In this document: positions 1 to 7,478 of the stretch, piece after piece
Numbering within the stretch: position 1 is the first letter of the stretch
Layout of the letters: each line of letters opens with the position of its first letter
Source: an uncultured Clostridia bacterium
GTDB taxonomy: Bacteria > Bacillota > Clostridia > TANB77 > CAG-508
Length of the DNA stretch: 35,579 nt
Assembly (NCBI GenBank): GCA_947625925.1
Contig: CANQQC010000004.1
Location: 1 to 35,579 of the forward strand
Direction of reading: 5' to 3'
The notes under the pieces: generated by a model
Told to the model about the DNA's origin: nothing
The model's input: only the letters and a program-made list of their open reading frames with translations
Databases searched by the model: none
Translations under genes and position numbers: made by a program

Positions 1-117
1 TTAAATAAACTTTCTCAACAATCTAGTATTTGCTTTACTCTAAAAGCAATTGGTTGCATAGCTTATGCATTTGGAATGTTACCTGCAATCAAAAAAGAAA
101 TTTTGAAACATATTTAA
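1..117 (+). CDS. C-terminal end of an unidentified protein (partial)
   Basis: An open frame enters from the left edge and ends at TAA 115-117, giving the last 38 residues of a protein. The tail is mostly hydrophobic or helical and ends in a basic KKEILKHI-like stretch. A strong hairpin terminator starts 16 bases after the stop, which supports this being a genuine gene end on the plus strand. I do not recognise the family, and the fragment is too short to assign a function. Confidence 0.55.
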   Translation, partial: LNKLSQQSSICFTLKAIGCIAYAFGMLPAIKKEILKHI

Positions 118-133
118 TTAAATACATAAGATA

Positions 134-160
134 AAAGAAACTAAAAATAGTTTCTTTTTT
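134..160 (+). terminator. Rho-independent terminator after the partial gene
   Basis: Perfect 10-bp stem (134-143 with 148-157), AAAA loop, followed by a T-run. It separates the left-edge gene from the HD-GYP gene. Confidence 0.8.
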
Positions 161-163
161 ATA

Positions 164-192
164 TTGCTGAAAATGTCATTTCATGTTATTAT
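164..192 (+). promoter_or_regulatory. Promoter of the HD-GYP gene
   Basis: TTGCTG (164-169), 17-base spacer, TATTAT (187-192), with a TG one base before the -10 (extended -10). The predicted start near 199 would leave almost no leader for the ATG at 206 but a normal leader for the ATG at 224. Confidence 0.6.
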
Positions 193-223
193 AAATTTAT
201 AAATAATGAAATGGGGTAAAAAA

Positions 224-1180
224 ATGTTTAAATTTAATCAGGCTTTTGATTTTTATGATCGTACACATTTAAAAGCATATAATCTTGATGAAAAAATGCG
301 TTATCAATTAAATTGTCTAGACTCTCTAGATGTTTTTACAAGAAAACATTGTGAAAATGTAGCTAATTTAACTTGTAGAATATGTGAATACTTGCACTGT
401 CAATCAAGTTTTATTGAATATTGTACAATTTGTGCATATTTACATGACATTGGAAAATTATTTATACCTCCAGAAGTTTTACAAAAACCAGGAAAACTAA
501 CTGATGAAGAATATGAAATTATGAAAACACATACAACAATTGGCTATGACATATGCATGAAAGATGAAAAACTTAGACCATATTGCGCAGGTCCTATCTA
601 TCATCATGAAGCTTTAAATGGATCTGGATATCCAAAAGGATTGGTAAAAAAAGATATTCCTTATGAAGGACAAATAATTCGTGTTGCTGATGAATATGAT
701 GCAATAACAAGTAAAAGACAATATAAATCTCATATAGGAATTACTGATACTTTAAAGATTTTAATTGAAAACACTCAACCAAATGAAAAAATCAAATCTT
801 CTGCTGTCTTAGGAGAAATGGCACAATATGCAAAAATGGGAAAAGATAATCCAATCATTGTAAAAGCTTTGTTTAAAGTTGTTTTAGATGATATTAGTTA
901 TGAAATATATTGTACTCAATCTTATGTTGAAGGTTTGAAAAAAGAACTAAAACGTTTTGAACAAATATATAAATATAAAGCAAAAATGGATAAAGCAAAA
1001 AAAGAGAAAGATAAAAACTATTACCTTGAAGGTATTAAAATGTTATTAGAAAAAGATGAAACTCTTGATAATTATGAACAAATCTATAATGAGTATCAAG
1101 CAGCTTATGAACATAGAAAGAAATCTATAGATAATTTATATAAAGAAATTCGTGAAATTAAAAAGCTAAAAGTTTTCTAA
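224..1180 (+). CDS. HD-GYP domain phosphodiesterase
   Basis: A 318-residue cytoplasmic protein with an HD-GYP hydrolase domain, the family that degrades cyclic di-GMP and related dinucleotides. Counting from the ATG at 224, HDIGK is at 74-78, HHE at 127-129 and GYP at 135-137. The usual HHExxDGxGYP reads NG instead of DG, a mild departure, while the metal-binding His and Asp residues are kept. There is no receiver, PAS or membrane segment in front, so input must come from elsewhere. The last ~90 residues are a charged, probably coiled-coil helix. I chose ATG 224 over ATG 206 because a GGGG ribosome site lies at 213-216 and the predicted transcript start is near 199. The gene is monocistronic, between two terminators. 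The cyclic-dinucleotide substrate is inferred from the family. Confidence 0.85.
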   Translation: MFKFNQAFDFYDRTHLKAYNLDEKMRYQLNCLDSLDVFTRKHCENVANLTCRICEYLHCQSSFIEYCTICAYLHDIGKLFIPPEVLQKPGKLTDEEYEIMKTHTTIGYDICMKDEKLRPYCAGPIYHHEALNGSGYPKGLVKKDIPYEGQIIRVADEYDAITSKRQYKSHIGITDTLKILIENTQPNEKIKSSAVLGEMAQYAKMGKDNPIIVKALFKVVLDDISYEIYCTQSYVEGLKKELKRFEQIYKYKAKMDKAKKEKDKNYYLEGIKMLLEKDETLDNYEQIYNEYQAAYEHRKKSIDNLYKEIREIKKLKVF

Positions 1181-1193
1181 ACTTTTAGCTTTT
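1161..1193. terminator. Bidirectional terminator between convergent genes
   Basis: A 15-bp perfect stem (1161-1175 with 1179-1193) with a 3-base loop and T-runs on both strands. It overlaps the stop codon of the HD-GYP gene and also ends the minus-strand EndoA transcript. Confidence 0.85.
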
Positions 1194-1200
1194 TATTTTT

Positions 1201-1551
1201 TTAATTTTCTAATCCAAAACTCACACCTAAGGCATTATTTACTTTATCTATTATTTTTTCATCTTCTATATGTCCTATTTTTTCTTTTAGTCTACTTTTA
1301 TCAATTGTTCTAATTTGTTCGGCAAGAACCACCGAATTACTTTTTAGTCCACAAGTTTCAGAATCAATATTTATATGTGTAGGCAATCCTGTTTTATTCA
1401 TTTGTGATGTAATAGCTGCTGCTATTACCGTTGGACTATATTTATTTCCCATATCATTTTGTATAATCAAAACTGGACGTATTCCACCTTGTTCTGAACC
1501 AACTACCGGACTTAAATCAGCATAGAACATATCTCCTCTTTTTATTTGCAT
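1201..1551 (-). CDS. endoA: EndoA/MazF-type mRNA endoribonuclease toxin
   Basis: A 116-residue protein very close to Bacillus NdoA/EndoA, a PemK/MazF-fold sequence-specific mRNA interferase. The hallmark start ([20 protein letters not shown], then RPVLIIQND) and the later [16 protein letters not shown] stretch are intact, so the toxin looks functional. An in-frame GTG lies at 1560, but the AGGAG sequence abuts it with no spacer. ATG 1551 has an 8-base spacing and matches the family N-terminus. Normally a ribbon-helix-helix antitoxin gene (EndoAI), often with alanine racemase, lies just upstream. Here only 75 bases separate it from a GerS-like gene, so no adjacent antitoxin exists. Confidence 0.93.
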   Translation of the reverse strand: MQIKRGDMFYADLSPVVGSEQGGIRPVLIIQNDMGNKYSPTVIAAAITSQMNKTGLPTHINIDSETCGLKSNSVVLAEQIRTIDKSRLKEKIGHIEDEKIIDKVNNALGVSFGLEN

Positions 1552-1568
1552 TTTCTTCACTCCTAATA

Positions 1569-1583
1569 TTGATAGATTATCAA
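1569..1583. promoter_or_regulatory. Small inverted repeat upstream of endoA
   Basis: TTGATA-GAT-TATCAA, a perfect 6-bp inverted repeat 18 bases before the chosen endoA start. It could be an operator or a leader hairpin; nothing else supports a role. Confidence 0.3.
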
Positions 1584-1625
1584 GACTAATTGTTGTAACT
1601 AATATTTCTAAATTTTAGCAGAGTT

Positions 1626-2219
1626 TTATTTTATCTCTACTTTATTATATACTATGTAAATTGATGTTTTTTTGTTCGTGTCTGTTATTTCCATTTTTAT
1701 TGGTTTTCCAGTATTTTTATCGATATACAGTACTTTATTTTTTGTATATTTATTATCATTTTTTGAAAATGTTTTTAAAATAATTTGGTCGTTCTTTTCT
1801 TCTATATCATTTTTTTCTTTATTTTCTTCAAAATCTCTAATAAATATTTCTAAATCCATATCATTTTGATTTATTTGCTTAAATTCTTCAAATATTTTTG
1901 TTAAATTTAATTTAGTATTTTCTATTGTAACTTTATTTTCATCTTTAACTATTTTTATTCCTTTCAAATTATTAGGTTCTAATATTTCCTGTATATTTTT
2001 ATTATTATCTTTAATATATTTTTGTTTAATTTTATATTTATTTTCATTCTTATTACTATATACTGTAACTTCAATTTCCGCTTCATATTCTTGCATATTA
2101 AAAATATTTTTTACTTCATCTTGATTGATATTATTATTTCCACTTTTGTTATTTTTAACCCAAAAAGCAAAAAAAATTAAACAAATTAAAATCAAAAAAA
2201 TCAAAACATATTTTTTCAT
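1626..2219 (-). CDS. GerS/LolA-like membrane-anchored protein
   Basis: A 197-residue protein with one N-terminal hydrophobic segment (about residues 4-21) and a soluble extracytoplasmic domain rich in Asn, Lys and Glu. The EILEPNNLKGIKI region and the ending YIDKNTGKPIKMEI resemble the LolA-like fold of the clostridial germination lipoprotein GerS and relatives. In Clostridioides, gerS sits beside alanine racemase and a MazEF-type pair, and this gene lies directly before endoA, which supports the assignment. A cysteine is present at residue 13 but inside a poor lipobox (LILIC), so it may be a plain membrane anchor. AGAGGTGG precedes the ATG and follows directly on the dusB terminator. A germination role is inferred only from resemblance and neighbourhood. 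Confidence 0.55.
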   Translation of the reverse strand: MKKYVLIFLILICLIFFAFWVKNNKSGNNNINQDEVKNIFNMQEYEAEIEVTVYSNKNENKYKIKQKYIKDNNKNIQEILEPNNLKGIKIVKDENKVTIENTKLNLTKIFEEFKQINQNDMDLEIFIRDFEENKEKNDIEEKNDQIILKTFSKNDNKYTKNKVLYIDKNTGKPIKMEITDTNKKTSIYIVYNKVEIK

Positions 2220-2230
2220 TTTCCACCTCT

Positions 2231-2263
2231 AAAAAAAGATATTACCTTCACAGTAATATCTTT
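2231..2263 (-). terminator. Terminator after dusB, overlapping the next ribosome site
   Basis: An 11-bp perfect stem (2235-2245 with 2253-2263) with a 7-base loop. On the minus strand it is followed by seven T, which run straight into the AGAGGTGG ribosome site of the GerS-like gene. It ends the minD-minE-rodA-dusB transcript, perhaps with readthrough. Confidence 0.8.
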
Positions 2264-2266
2264 ATT

Positions 2267-3229
2267 CTATAGTTTTTTAAAATATTCATCTATCATTTCT
2301 AGTACTTCATCTTTACTCTCAATTTTATTGATTTTATTTCTGAATTCACTAGAATTCTTTAAATTTTTAGTATACCATGCAATATGTTTTCTTAACTCTT
2401 TTATTGCTACTTCACCTTTAATTTCAACTGCTAATTCTATATGTTTCTTTATGATTCGTAATTTTTCAGAATTTGTAACAGGTGGTAAGATTTCTCCAGT
2501 TTTTAGATAATGATTTATTCTTTCAAAAATCCAAGGATTTCCAAATACCCCTCTTCCTATCATTATTCCATCTACTCCTGTATATTCTATCATATGTTTT
2601 GCAGATTTTTCATCTACTATATCACCATTTCCTATAACTGGTATATTAACAGCTTCTTTTACCTTCTTAATTTCATCTAGATTAGCCTCTCCTCCATAAT
2701 ATTCACTTCTAGTTCTTCCATGAACAGCTATTGCAGAAACTCCTGCTTCTTGTGCAATTTTTGCCAATTGACTTGCTACAATATGTTCTTTATCCCAACC
2801 AATTCTCATTTTTACAGTTACAGGTACTTTCGAATTTTCTACAACTGCCTTAATTACTTCTTCAGCTTTATCTAAATCTTGTAGTAATCTACTTCCATCC
2901 CCATTTTTTACTACTTTTGGTACAGGACATCCCATATTTATATCTAAAATATCTATTTTATATTTTTCATTAAGGTGTTTTGCAGCAAATGCCATCGTTT
3001 CTGGGTCACTTCCAAATATTTGACAACTAACTGGTACATTTTCACCAGTTGTATTCAAAATTCTTCCTGTCTTATGATCATTATAGTATAGTCCTTTACT
3101 ACTTATCATTTCTGTATAAACTAGCCCTGGTTTAAACTCTTCACATATTCGACGAAAAGGCAGGTCTGTTACACCTGCCATTGGAGCTAATATTAAATTG
3201 TTTTTTAATTCTATATTTCCTATTTTCAT
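2267..3229 (-). CDS. dusB: tRNA-dihydrouridine synthase
   Basis: A 320-residue FMN-dependent enzyme that reduces uridines in the tRNA D-loop, of the DusB/Nifr3 type. The TIM-barrel start (NLILAPMAGVTDLPFR), the DINMGCPVPKVVKNGDGS active-site loop with the catalytic Cys, the KMRIGWD and AVHGRTR motifs and the helical C-terminal domain are all present. A TTG at 3232 is directly before ATG 3229. I prefer the ATG because GGAGG, inside the last codons of rodA, lies 9 bases before it. The rodA stop is 5 bases upstream, so translation is probably coupled. Co-transcription with cell-shape genes probably reflects operon drift rather than function. Confidence 0.95.
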   Translation of the reverse strand: MKIGNIELKNNLILAPMAGVTDLPFRRICEEFKPGLVYTEMISSKGLYYNDHKTGRILNTTGENVPVSCQIFGSDPETMAFAAKHLNEKYKIDILDINMGCPVPKVVKNGDGSRLLQDLDKAEEVIKAVVENSKVPVTVKMRIGWDKEHIVASQLAKIAQEAGVSAIAVHGRTRSEYYGGEANLDEIKKVKEAVNIPVIGNGDIVDEKSAKHMIEYTGVDGIMIGRGVFGNPWIFERINHYLKTGEILPPVTNSEKLRIIKKHIELAVEIKGEVAIKELRKHIAWYTKNLKNSSEFRNKINKIESKDEVLEMIDEYFKKL

Positions 3230-3234
3230 CAATT

Positions 3235-4359
3235 TTATCCTCCGACGAATATAGTTTTTTGTCTTTTACTACTTATATTCATCAATATAGCAACACATAT
3301 AAAGTTTGTTATAAGTGAACTACCACCATAACTAACAAATGAAAGTGGTACACCTGTTATTGGCAACAATCCCATTACCATTCCAATATTTTCAACCATG
3401 TGAAAAAAGAATATTCCTGTAATACCTGTTGCAATCATTGATCCAGTTGTATCTTTAGCCGTTTTTGCAACATATAACGATGCTGTTACAAACAAAACAT
3501 ATAGTATTATTATTCCTGCTGAAGCTATGAATCCCATTTCTTCTCCTATTACAGAATAAATAAAGTCTGTCGTCTTTGGATATAAGAAACCAAGTTGTGT
3601 TTGATTTCCTTTTAATAGTCCCATACCTGTTAGTTGTCCTGCTCCTATTGCAAGTTTTGATTGAATTATATTATACCCTGCTCCTCTTGGATCTAATTCA
3701 GGATTTAAATATATTTCAATTCTTTTTTGAGCATGTTCTGGTAATAATTTTTCTCTTGTTGCCGGTATAACTAAGACCGTTATTAACAATGCTAATAACA
3801 AAAATGAAATAATTATATATTTCCTATCGATTCCTGCTACTAAAAGCATTAGTGCTGTTGCAACAACAAATGCTATTGATGTTCCTATATCTGGTTGTTT
3901 TAATATTAAAAATAATGGTATTCCTAATGCTAATAAAACAATTAGTACTCTTGATGGTCTACTTATATCCTCTTTATATCTACTTTGTATTTTGGTGATT
4001 ACAAATGTTAAAAAAAGTATTACTATTGGTTTTGCAAACTCAGAAGGTTGTAAAGAAAATCCTCCTAACTCAAACCAACTCGATGCACCATTTATTTGTT
4101 TTGTAGATAATACTGCAATCAATAATATAATAATTGCTCCGTATAATCCTGGTGAGATTTTCACTAACACTTCATAATCTATAAAAACAACAATAAATAA
4201 TACTACTAGACTAATACCTAGCCATATAAGTTGTTTGAAAAACTCATCATGGTTTGATTCTTGTGTTGCTGAAAATAGGGCTATTAACCCTATTACACAT
4301 AAAATCAAAGATATTATTAATAAACTCCATTGTATATTTTTTAATTCTCTTTTTCTCAT
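3235..4359 (-). CDS. rodA: RodA/FtsW-family peptidoglycan glycosyltransferase
   Basis: A 374-residue polytopic membrane protein of the SEDS family, which polymerises lipid II into glycan strands with a class B penicillin-binding protein. About ten membrane segments are visible. The signature GAGQLTGMGLLKGNQTQ, the TDFIYSVIGEEMG stretch and the final LPITGVPLSFVSYGGSS loop are conserved. Placement directly after minD-minE is the arrangement usual for RodA rather than FtsW or SpoVE, so elongation is the likelier role. It starts 31 bases after the minE stop with only a weak ribosome site, and its last codons contain the dusB ribosome site. The partner penicillin-binding protein is not in the window. 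Confidence 0.92.
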   Translation of the reverse strand: MRKRELKNIQWSLLIISLILCVIGLIALFSATQESNHDEFFKQLIWLGISLVVLFIVVFIDYEVLVKISPGLYGAIIILLIAVLSTKQINGASSWFELGGFSLQPSEFAKPIVILFLTFVITKIQSRYKEDISRPSRVLIVLLALGIPLFLILKQPDIGTSIAFVVATALMLLVAGIDRKYIIISFLLLALLITVLVIPATREKLLPEHAQKRIEIYLNPELDPRGAGYNIIQSKLAIGAGQLTGMGLLKGNQTQLGFLYPKTTDFIYSVIGEEMGFIASAGIIILYVLFVTASLYVAKTAKDTTGSMIATGITGIFFFHMVENIGMVMGLLPITGVPLSFVSYGGSSLITNFICVAILMNISSKRQKTIFVGG

Positions 4360-4390
4360 TATTCACTCATTTTCCTATCCAATTTTGCAT

Positions 4391-4885
4391 TTACATGCTT
4401 TTTTCTTTAGTTTTATTTTTGTTTTCTTCTTTTTTTTCAACTTTTACTTTCTTTTCAACTTTTTCTTTTTTAGTTTTATCCTCTTCTTTTTTCTTAACTT
4501 CTTTTTCTTTTTTTGGCTTTTCCTGTTGGTTTTGCTCAGCTTTTTTACTTTCTTCTTTTTTTACTTGATCTTTTATATCTTTTTTTAGATCATTTTTTAT
4601 GTTTAAAATCGGAATATTCGCATATAAAGCTGGAGCACCATTTGTTCCGTCCCCATTTTCTTTGTTTGTAAGTCTAACATCTATTTCATCATCATCTACT
4701 TCAATGTATTTTTTTATAACATCTATAATTTCTTGTTTCATCAACTCTAAGAAATCAACTGATACATTTGCTCTATCTTGCATTAAAACTAAATGTAATC
4801 TTTCTTTTGCTGCCTCTTTTGATTTAGATGATGTTCCTTTATTTTTATTACTTATTTTGAAAATTTTCATTATGTTTTCGAACAT
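4391..4885 (-). CDS. minE: MinE with a long Lys/Glu-rich C-terminal tail
   Basis: MinE stimulates the MinD ATPase and drives Min oscillation, which restricts septum placement. Residues 1-97 are a complete MinE: a membrane-targeting start (MFENIMKIFK), the AKERLHLVLMQDRA contact helix and the dimerisation core with QEIIDVIKKYIEVDDDEI. A normal MinE ends near 85-95 residues, but this one continues to 164 with about 67 residues almost entirely of Lys, Glu, Asn and Gln, predicted to be disordered or coiled coil. The frame is continuous to TAA 4391. It starts 25 bases after minD. The tail is AT-rich, low-complexity sequence that may have grown by slippage; whether it acts is unknown. Confidence 0.9.
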   Translation of the reverse strand: MFENIMKIFKISNKNKGTSSKSKEAAKERLHLVLMQDRANVSVDFLELMKQEIIDVIKKYIEVDDDEIDVRLTNKENGDGTNGAPALYANIPILNIKNDLKKDIKDQVKKEESKKAEQNQQEKPKKEKEVKKKEEDKTKKEKVEKKVKVEKKEENKNKTKEKSM

Positions 4886-4910
4886 TGTTATCTAATCCCA
4901 ACCTTTCTGT

Positions 4911-5702
4911 TTATTTTCTAAACATATTTTTTATCCTTGCAAAAAATCCTTTTTCTACACCAGGAATTGTAACTTCTATTTTTTCTCCTAATACTCTTTT
5001 GGCAATTTCAATATATGCCTTTCCTGATGGAGCCTTTTTGTTTTGGATAACAGGTTCTCCTTTGTTTGTTTGTGTAATAATATATTCATCATCTGGTACT
5101 ACACCTATTAAATCAATTGATAATAAATCTACTATATCATCTACATCCATCATTTCACCTTTTCTTACCATGTTAGGTCTTATTCTGTTAATAACCAATT
5201 CAGGATTTCTTATTTCAGATGATTCTAGTAATCCAATAATTCTATCGGCATCTCTAATTGCAGATATTTCAGCTGTTGTTACAACAATTGCTCTATCTGC
5301 TCCAGCAATTGCATTTTTAAAACCTTGTTCAATTCCTGCTGGACAATCTACTAATATATAATCAAATTCTTCTTTAAGTTTTTTGGTTAATTCTATCATT
5401 TGTTCTTCATTTACTGCGCTTTTATCTCTTGTTTGGGCTGCAGGTAATAGGTATAGTTCTTTAAATCTTTTATCTTTTATTAATGCTTGTCTTAGTTTGC
5501 ATTTTTCTTCAACAACATCTACAATGTCGTACACAATTCTGTTTTCTAATCCCATTACGACATCTAAGTTTCTTAATCCAATATCAGTATCAATTAGGAC
5601 TACTTTTTTTCCTTCAACTGCTAAACTAGAACCTAAATTTGCTGTTGTTGTTGTTTTTCCTACTCCACCTTTACCTGATGTTATAACTATTACTTCTCCC
5701 AT
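4911..5702 (-). CDS. minD: Septum site-determining ATPase MinD
   Basis: A 263-residue ParA/MinD-family ATPase that binds the membrane in its ATP form and recruits Min partners. It shows the deviant Walker A GKGGVGKTT near residue 10, the switch DTDIGLRNLD, Walker B ILVDCPAGIE, and a C-terminal amphipathic membrane helix (GFFARIKNMFRK). AAGGAGG precedes the ATG, and a strong promoter lies about 45-75 bases upstream. It leads the minD-minE-rodA-dusB operon. minC, which usually precedes minD, is not here; the gene upstream is the broken LamG gene. MinC is either encoded elsewhere or absent. Confidence 0.97.
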   Translation of the reverse strand: MGEVIVITSGKGGVGKTTTTANLGSSLAVEGKKVVLIDTDIGLRNLDVVMGLENRIVYDIVDVVEEKCKLRQALIKDKRFKELYLLPAAQTRDKSAVNEEQMIELTKKLKEEFDYILVDCPAGIEQGFKNAIAGADRAIVVTTAEISAIRDADRIIGLLESSEIRNPELVINRIRPNMVRKGEMMDVDDIVDLLSIDLIGVVPDDEYIITQTNKGEPVIQNKKAPSGKAYIEIAKRVLGEKIEVTIPGVEKGFFARIKNMFRK

Positions 5703-5746
5703 ATCTTTCCTCCTTAGGATTTTAAAAACACATTTTTAATAATAAT

Positions 5747-5775
5747 ATAATACTACGGAAATAGGCAAAAGTCAA
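5747..5775 (-). promoter_or_regulatory. Promoter of the minD operon
   Basis: On the minus strand TTGACT (5775-5770), a 17-base spacer, then TATTAT (5752-5747). This is near consensus for the housekeeping sigma factor and about 45 bases before the minD start. Confidence 0.8.
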
Positions 5776-5786
5776 TAAATTAACAT

Positions 5787-5819
5787 AAAAAAAGAAAAGT
5801 TTTTACACCTTTCTTTTTA
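5787..5819 (-). terminator. Weak terminator before the minD promoter
   Basis: On the minus strand an A-rich arm (AAAAAGAAAG) pairs with CTTTTCTTTTT across a 9-base loop with one bulge, followed by T residues. It would end the transcript of the broken LamG gene. The stem is nearly all A-T. Confidence 0.5.
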
Positions 5820-5844
5820 CCTATTTTTCAATATTTTTCACATA

Positions 5845-6003
5845 CTAATCTATATGCCAATTCTCTTTCGAATAGTTCCAATTATGTTGAATTTCTTCAG
5901 AAGTTAAAACCCTGTTATAAACAGCAATGTCATAAAGATTACCTTTGAATTTTATTCCTCTTAATGGTCTTAAATCCCCTATTATCGCTTGATTAAAATT
6001 TCC
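5845..6003 (-). pseudogene. C-terminal fragment of the LamG-like domain (after frameshift 2)
   Basis: This 52-residue stretch carries the closing strands of a LamG/concanavalin-A-like domain: NFNQAIIGDL, then FKGNLYDIAVYNRVLTSEEI and a final tryptophan-containing helix. That IAVYNRVLTSEEI ending is the standard end of LamG_3-type domains. It lies one reading frame away from the preceding 187-residue frame and has no plausible start or ribosome site of its own. Removing one base at about 6004 joins SFNSGTGN directly to GNFNQAIIG and restores the whole domain. It is therefore the displaced tail of the gene that begins at 7421, not an independent gene. Confidence 0.75.
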
Positions 6004-6841
6004 GGTTACCAGTTCCAGAATTAAAACTTTTAAATAACTCTCCATTTATATAAATATTTGTTTTATCATCTTTTCTTCCTGTTATCTGAATATTCATAAT
6101 TTTATTTGAATAACTAGATATATCTTTACTTATAAATCCATCTTTTTCATATTCATAATCACAGTCTCTAGGTGGTACTTCATTATAGTAAGAAAAAACC
6201 TGAAGATTATTTTTTCTTACTCCTACCCAACACAAACGATTTACCACAGAAGTGTCTTGGTCACTTGACATAGCAAAAATTGTACAAGGACCCCAAGAAT
6301 CATTTGGATCTTGATTTGTATATCCTTTTACAGTTAAATACACCGTATACCCATTTTCATAACTTCTTTCACTTCTATCAAAAATCGGTATCGCATTATC
6401 TTCATCTAATATAATAGATCCATCTTCCCCATATTCAATATTTCCATTATTATCTCCATATATTTTTTTAAACATTTCTTCATCCATGCCTTCATTAACA
6501 TCAGATGTTTCAATTGGTCTATAGTCATTCATATAACCACTTATTAATCCAGGCAATACAATATCTATTGGAACTTCTATTATCTTTCTATATGGTTTAT
6601 TTAATATTATTTTTACAATTATTTTTTCTTTATTATTTAATAGTGCATTAGGTATAGTTGTTATTGTTAATCCAATTGTATTTTCGTTTTTACCAGCTTT
6701 AAGTAATCCCTTATTTTCATCTTTAACTACAACTTTAAACTTATCTGTATTTTCTGTTTTTACTTCATAATTTAAATCAAAAGTATTAAAATTTTCATCT
6801 TCTTTATAATTTCTTAGCTTTATATTAAAACTTTTACTTCC
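5993..6841 (-). pseudogene. Middle and LamG part of a broken prepilin-like surface protein
   Basis: An open frame of 282 codons. The first ~95 codons (6841-6557) contain no ATG, GTG or TTG but encode sensible beta-rich sequence, for example KSFNIKLRNYKEDENF and KNENTIGLTITTIPNA. It runs on into PGLISGYMNDYRPIE and then most of a LamG-like jelly roll (YTVYLTVKGYTNQDPN, KTNIYINGELFKSFNS). The frame is entered only by removing one G from the run at 6840-6844, where the upstream prepilin frame ends in a stop. It ends early at 5993 while the LamG fold continues in another frame. The best reading is one gene, 7421 to 5845, broken by two single-base insertions. Translation from TTG 6556 alone is unlikely because there is no ribosome site. 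Confidence 0.7.
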
Positions 6842-7421
6842 CCCGAGCTAATTTTACTTCTGTCAATTCACTTTCAGCATAAAAATGTACTGGTACAACA
6901 CCATCTTCATATTTTAACTCTATTTGAGTTTCATCTTTTTCCCTATCAGAATAATATGTTTTTCCATCAACACTTATACCTTTTACATAAAATACATTTA
7001 AAGTTATATCATTTACTATATATATATCATTTAATTGATTTATTTCCTCTTCTGACAAATCATTGGCACTGTATTTGTCATAGTCTCGTCCATAATTTAG
7101 TGATACTCCATCTAAAGCTTTCAAGTCAATAATATAAAATTTACCTTTTTCAAATTCTTCTTGTGTAATCCAATTATCTTTTAAATCATCTTTTCCATCT
7201 AAGCTATATTGTGTTTGTGTATCAGCTGGTATTGCTCCATAGTCTATATAATATTCTATTATTTTATCTCTCAAACTTTCAACATCACTATACATATTTT
7301 CTAGATTTTTAACATATACCCCATCTCTTGCATTAAATATTAAAATATTTGTTATTATAACTAGTATGATTATAGCAATGGTTAAGGTTATCATAGTGAT
7401 ACCTTTCTCATTTTTTATCAT
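6834..7421 (-). CDS. Prepilin-like N-terminal part of a surface protein (truncated by frameshift)
   Basis: A 195-residue frame with a class III-type prepilin start: basic MIKNEKG, then ITMITLTIAIIILVIITNIL as one membrane helix. The usual Glu at +5 of pilins is missing, as is common in clostridial pseudopilin-like surface proteins. A short helical segment and a globular domain (DGKDDLKDNWITQEEF, LKALDGVSLNYGRDYD) follow. The frame ends abruptly at 6834, just after a run of five G (minus strand). With four G it would continue through about 90 beta-rich residues into a LamG domain. An AAGGAG site precedes the ATG, and a candidate promoter lies at 7450-7478. The truncated product could still be made. 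No pilus assembly genes are present here. Confidence 0.7.
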   Translation of the reverse strand: MIKNEKGITMITLTIAIIILVIITNILIFNARDGVYVKNLENMYSDVESLRDKIIEYYIDYGAIPADTQTQYSLDGKDDLKDNWITQEEFEKGKFYIIDLKALDGVSLNYGRDYDKYSANDLSEEEINQLNDIYIVNDITLNVFYVKGISVDGKTYYSDREKDETQIELKYEDGVVPVHFYAESELTEVKLARGK

Positions 7422-7449
7422 CTTTTGCTTTCTCCTTTTCTTTAGTATT

Positions 7450-7478
7450 ATCTTACTATTATTTCAATTTTATTTCAA
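7450..7478 (-). promoter_or_regulatory. Candidate promoter of the prepilin/LamG gene
   Basis: On the minus strand TTGAAA (7478-7473), a 17-base spacer and TAAGAT (7455-7450). It overlaps the end of spoIVFB. The -10 is imperfect. Confidence 0.4.

Noticed and set aside
4235-4588. Plus-strand open frame rich in Phe and Leu
   Set aside because: It is the antisense of the Lys/Glu-rich minE tail and the rodA start; its composition follows from the AAA/GAA codons on the other strand and it has no ribosome site.
4885-5739. Plus-strand open frames opposite minD
   Set aside because: They mirror an unmistakable MinD and encode no recognisable domain.
5845-7421. Programmed ribosomal frameshifting in the LamG gene
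   Set aside because: Two separate +1 shifts would be needed; no slippery-stop context with stimulatory structure is evident at 6004, so mutation or assembly error is simpler.
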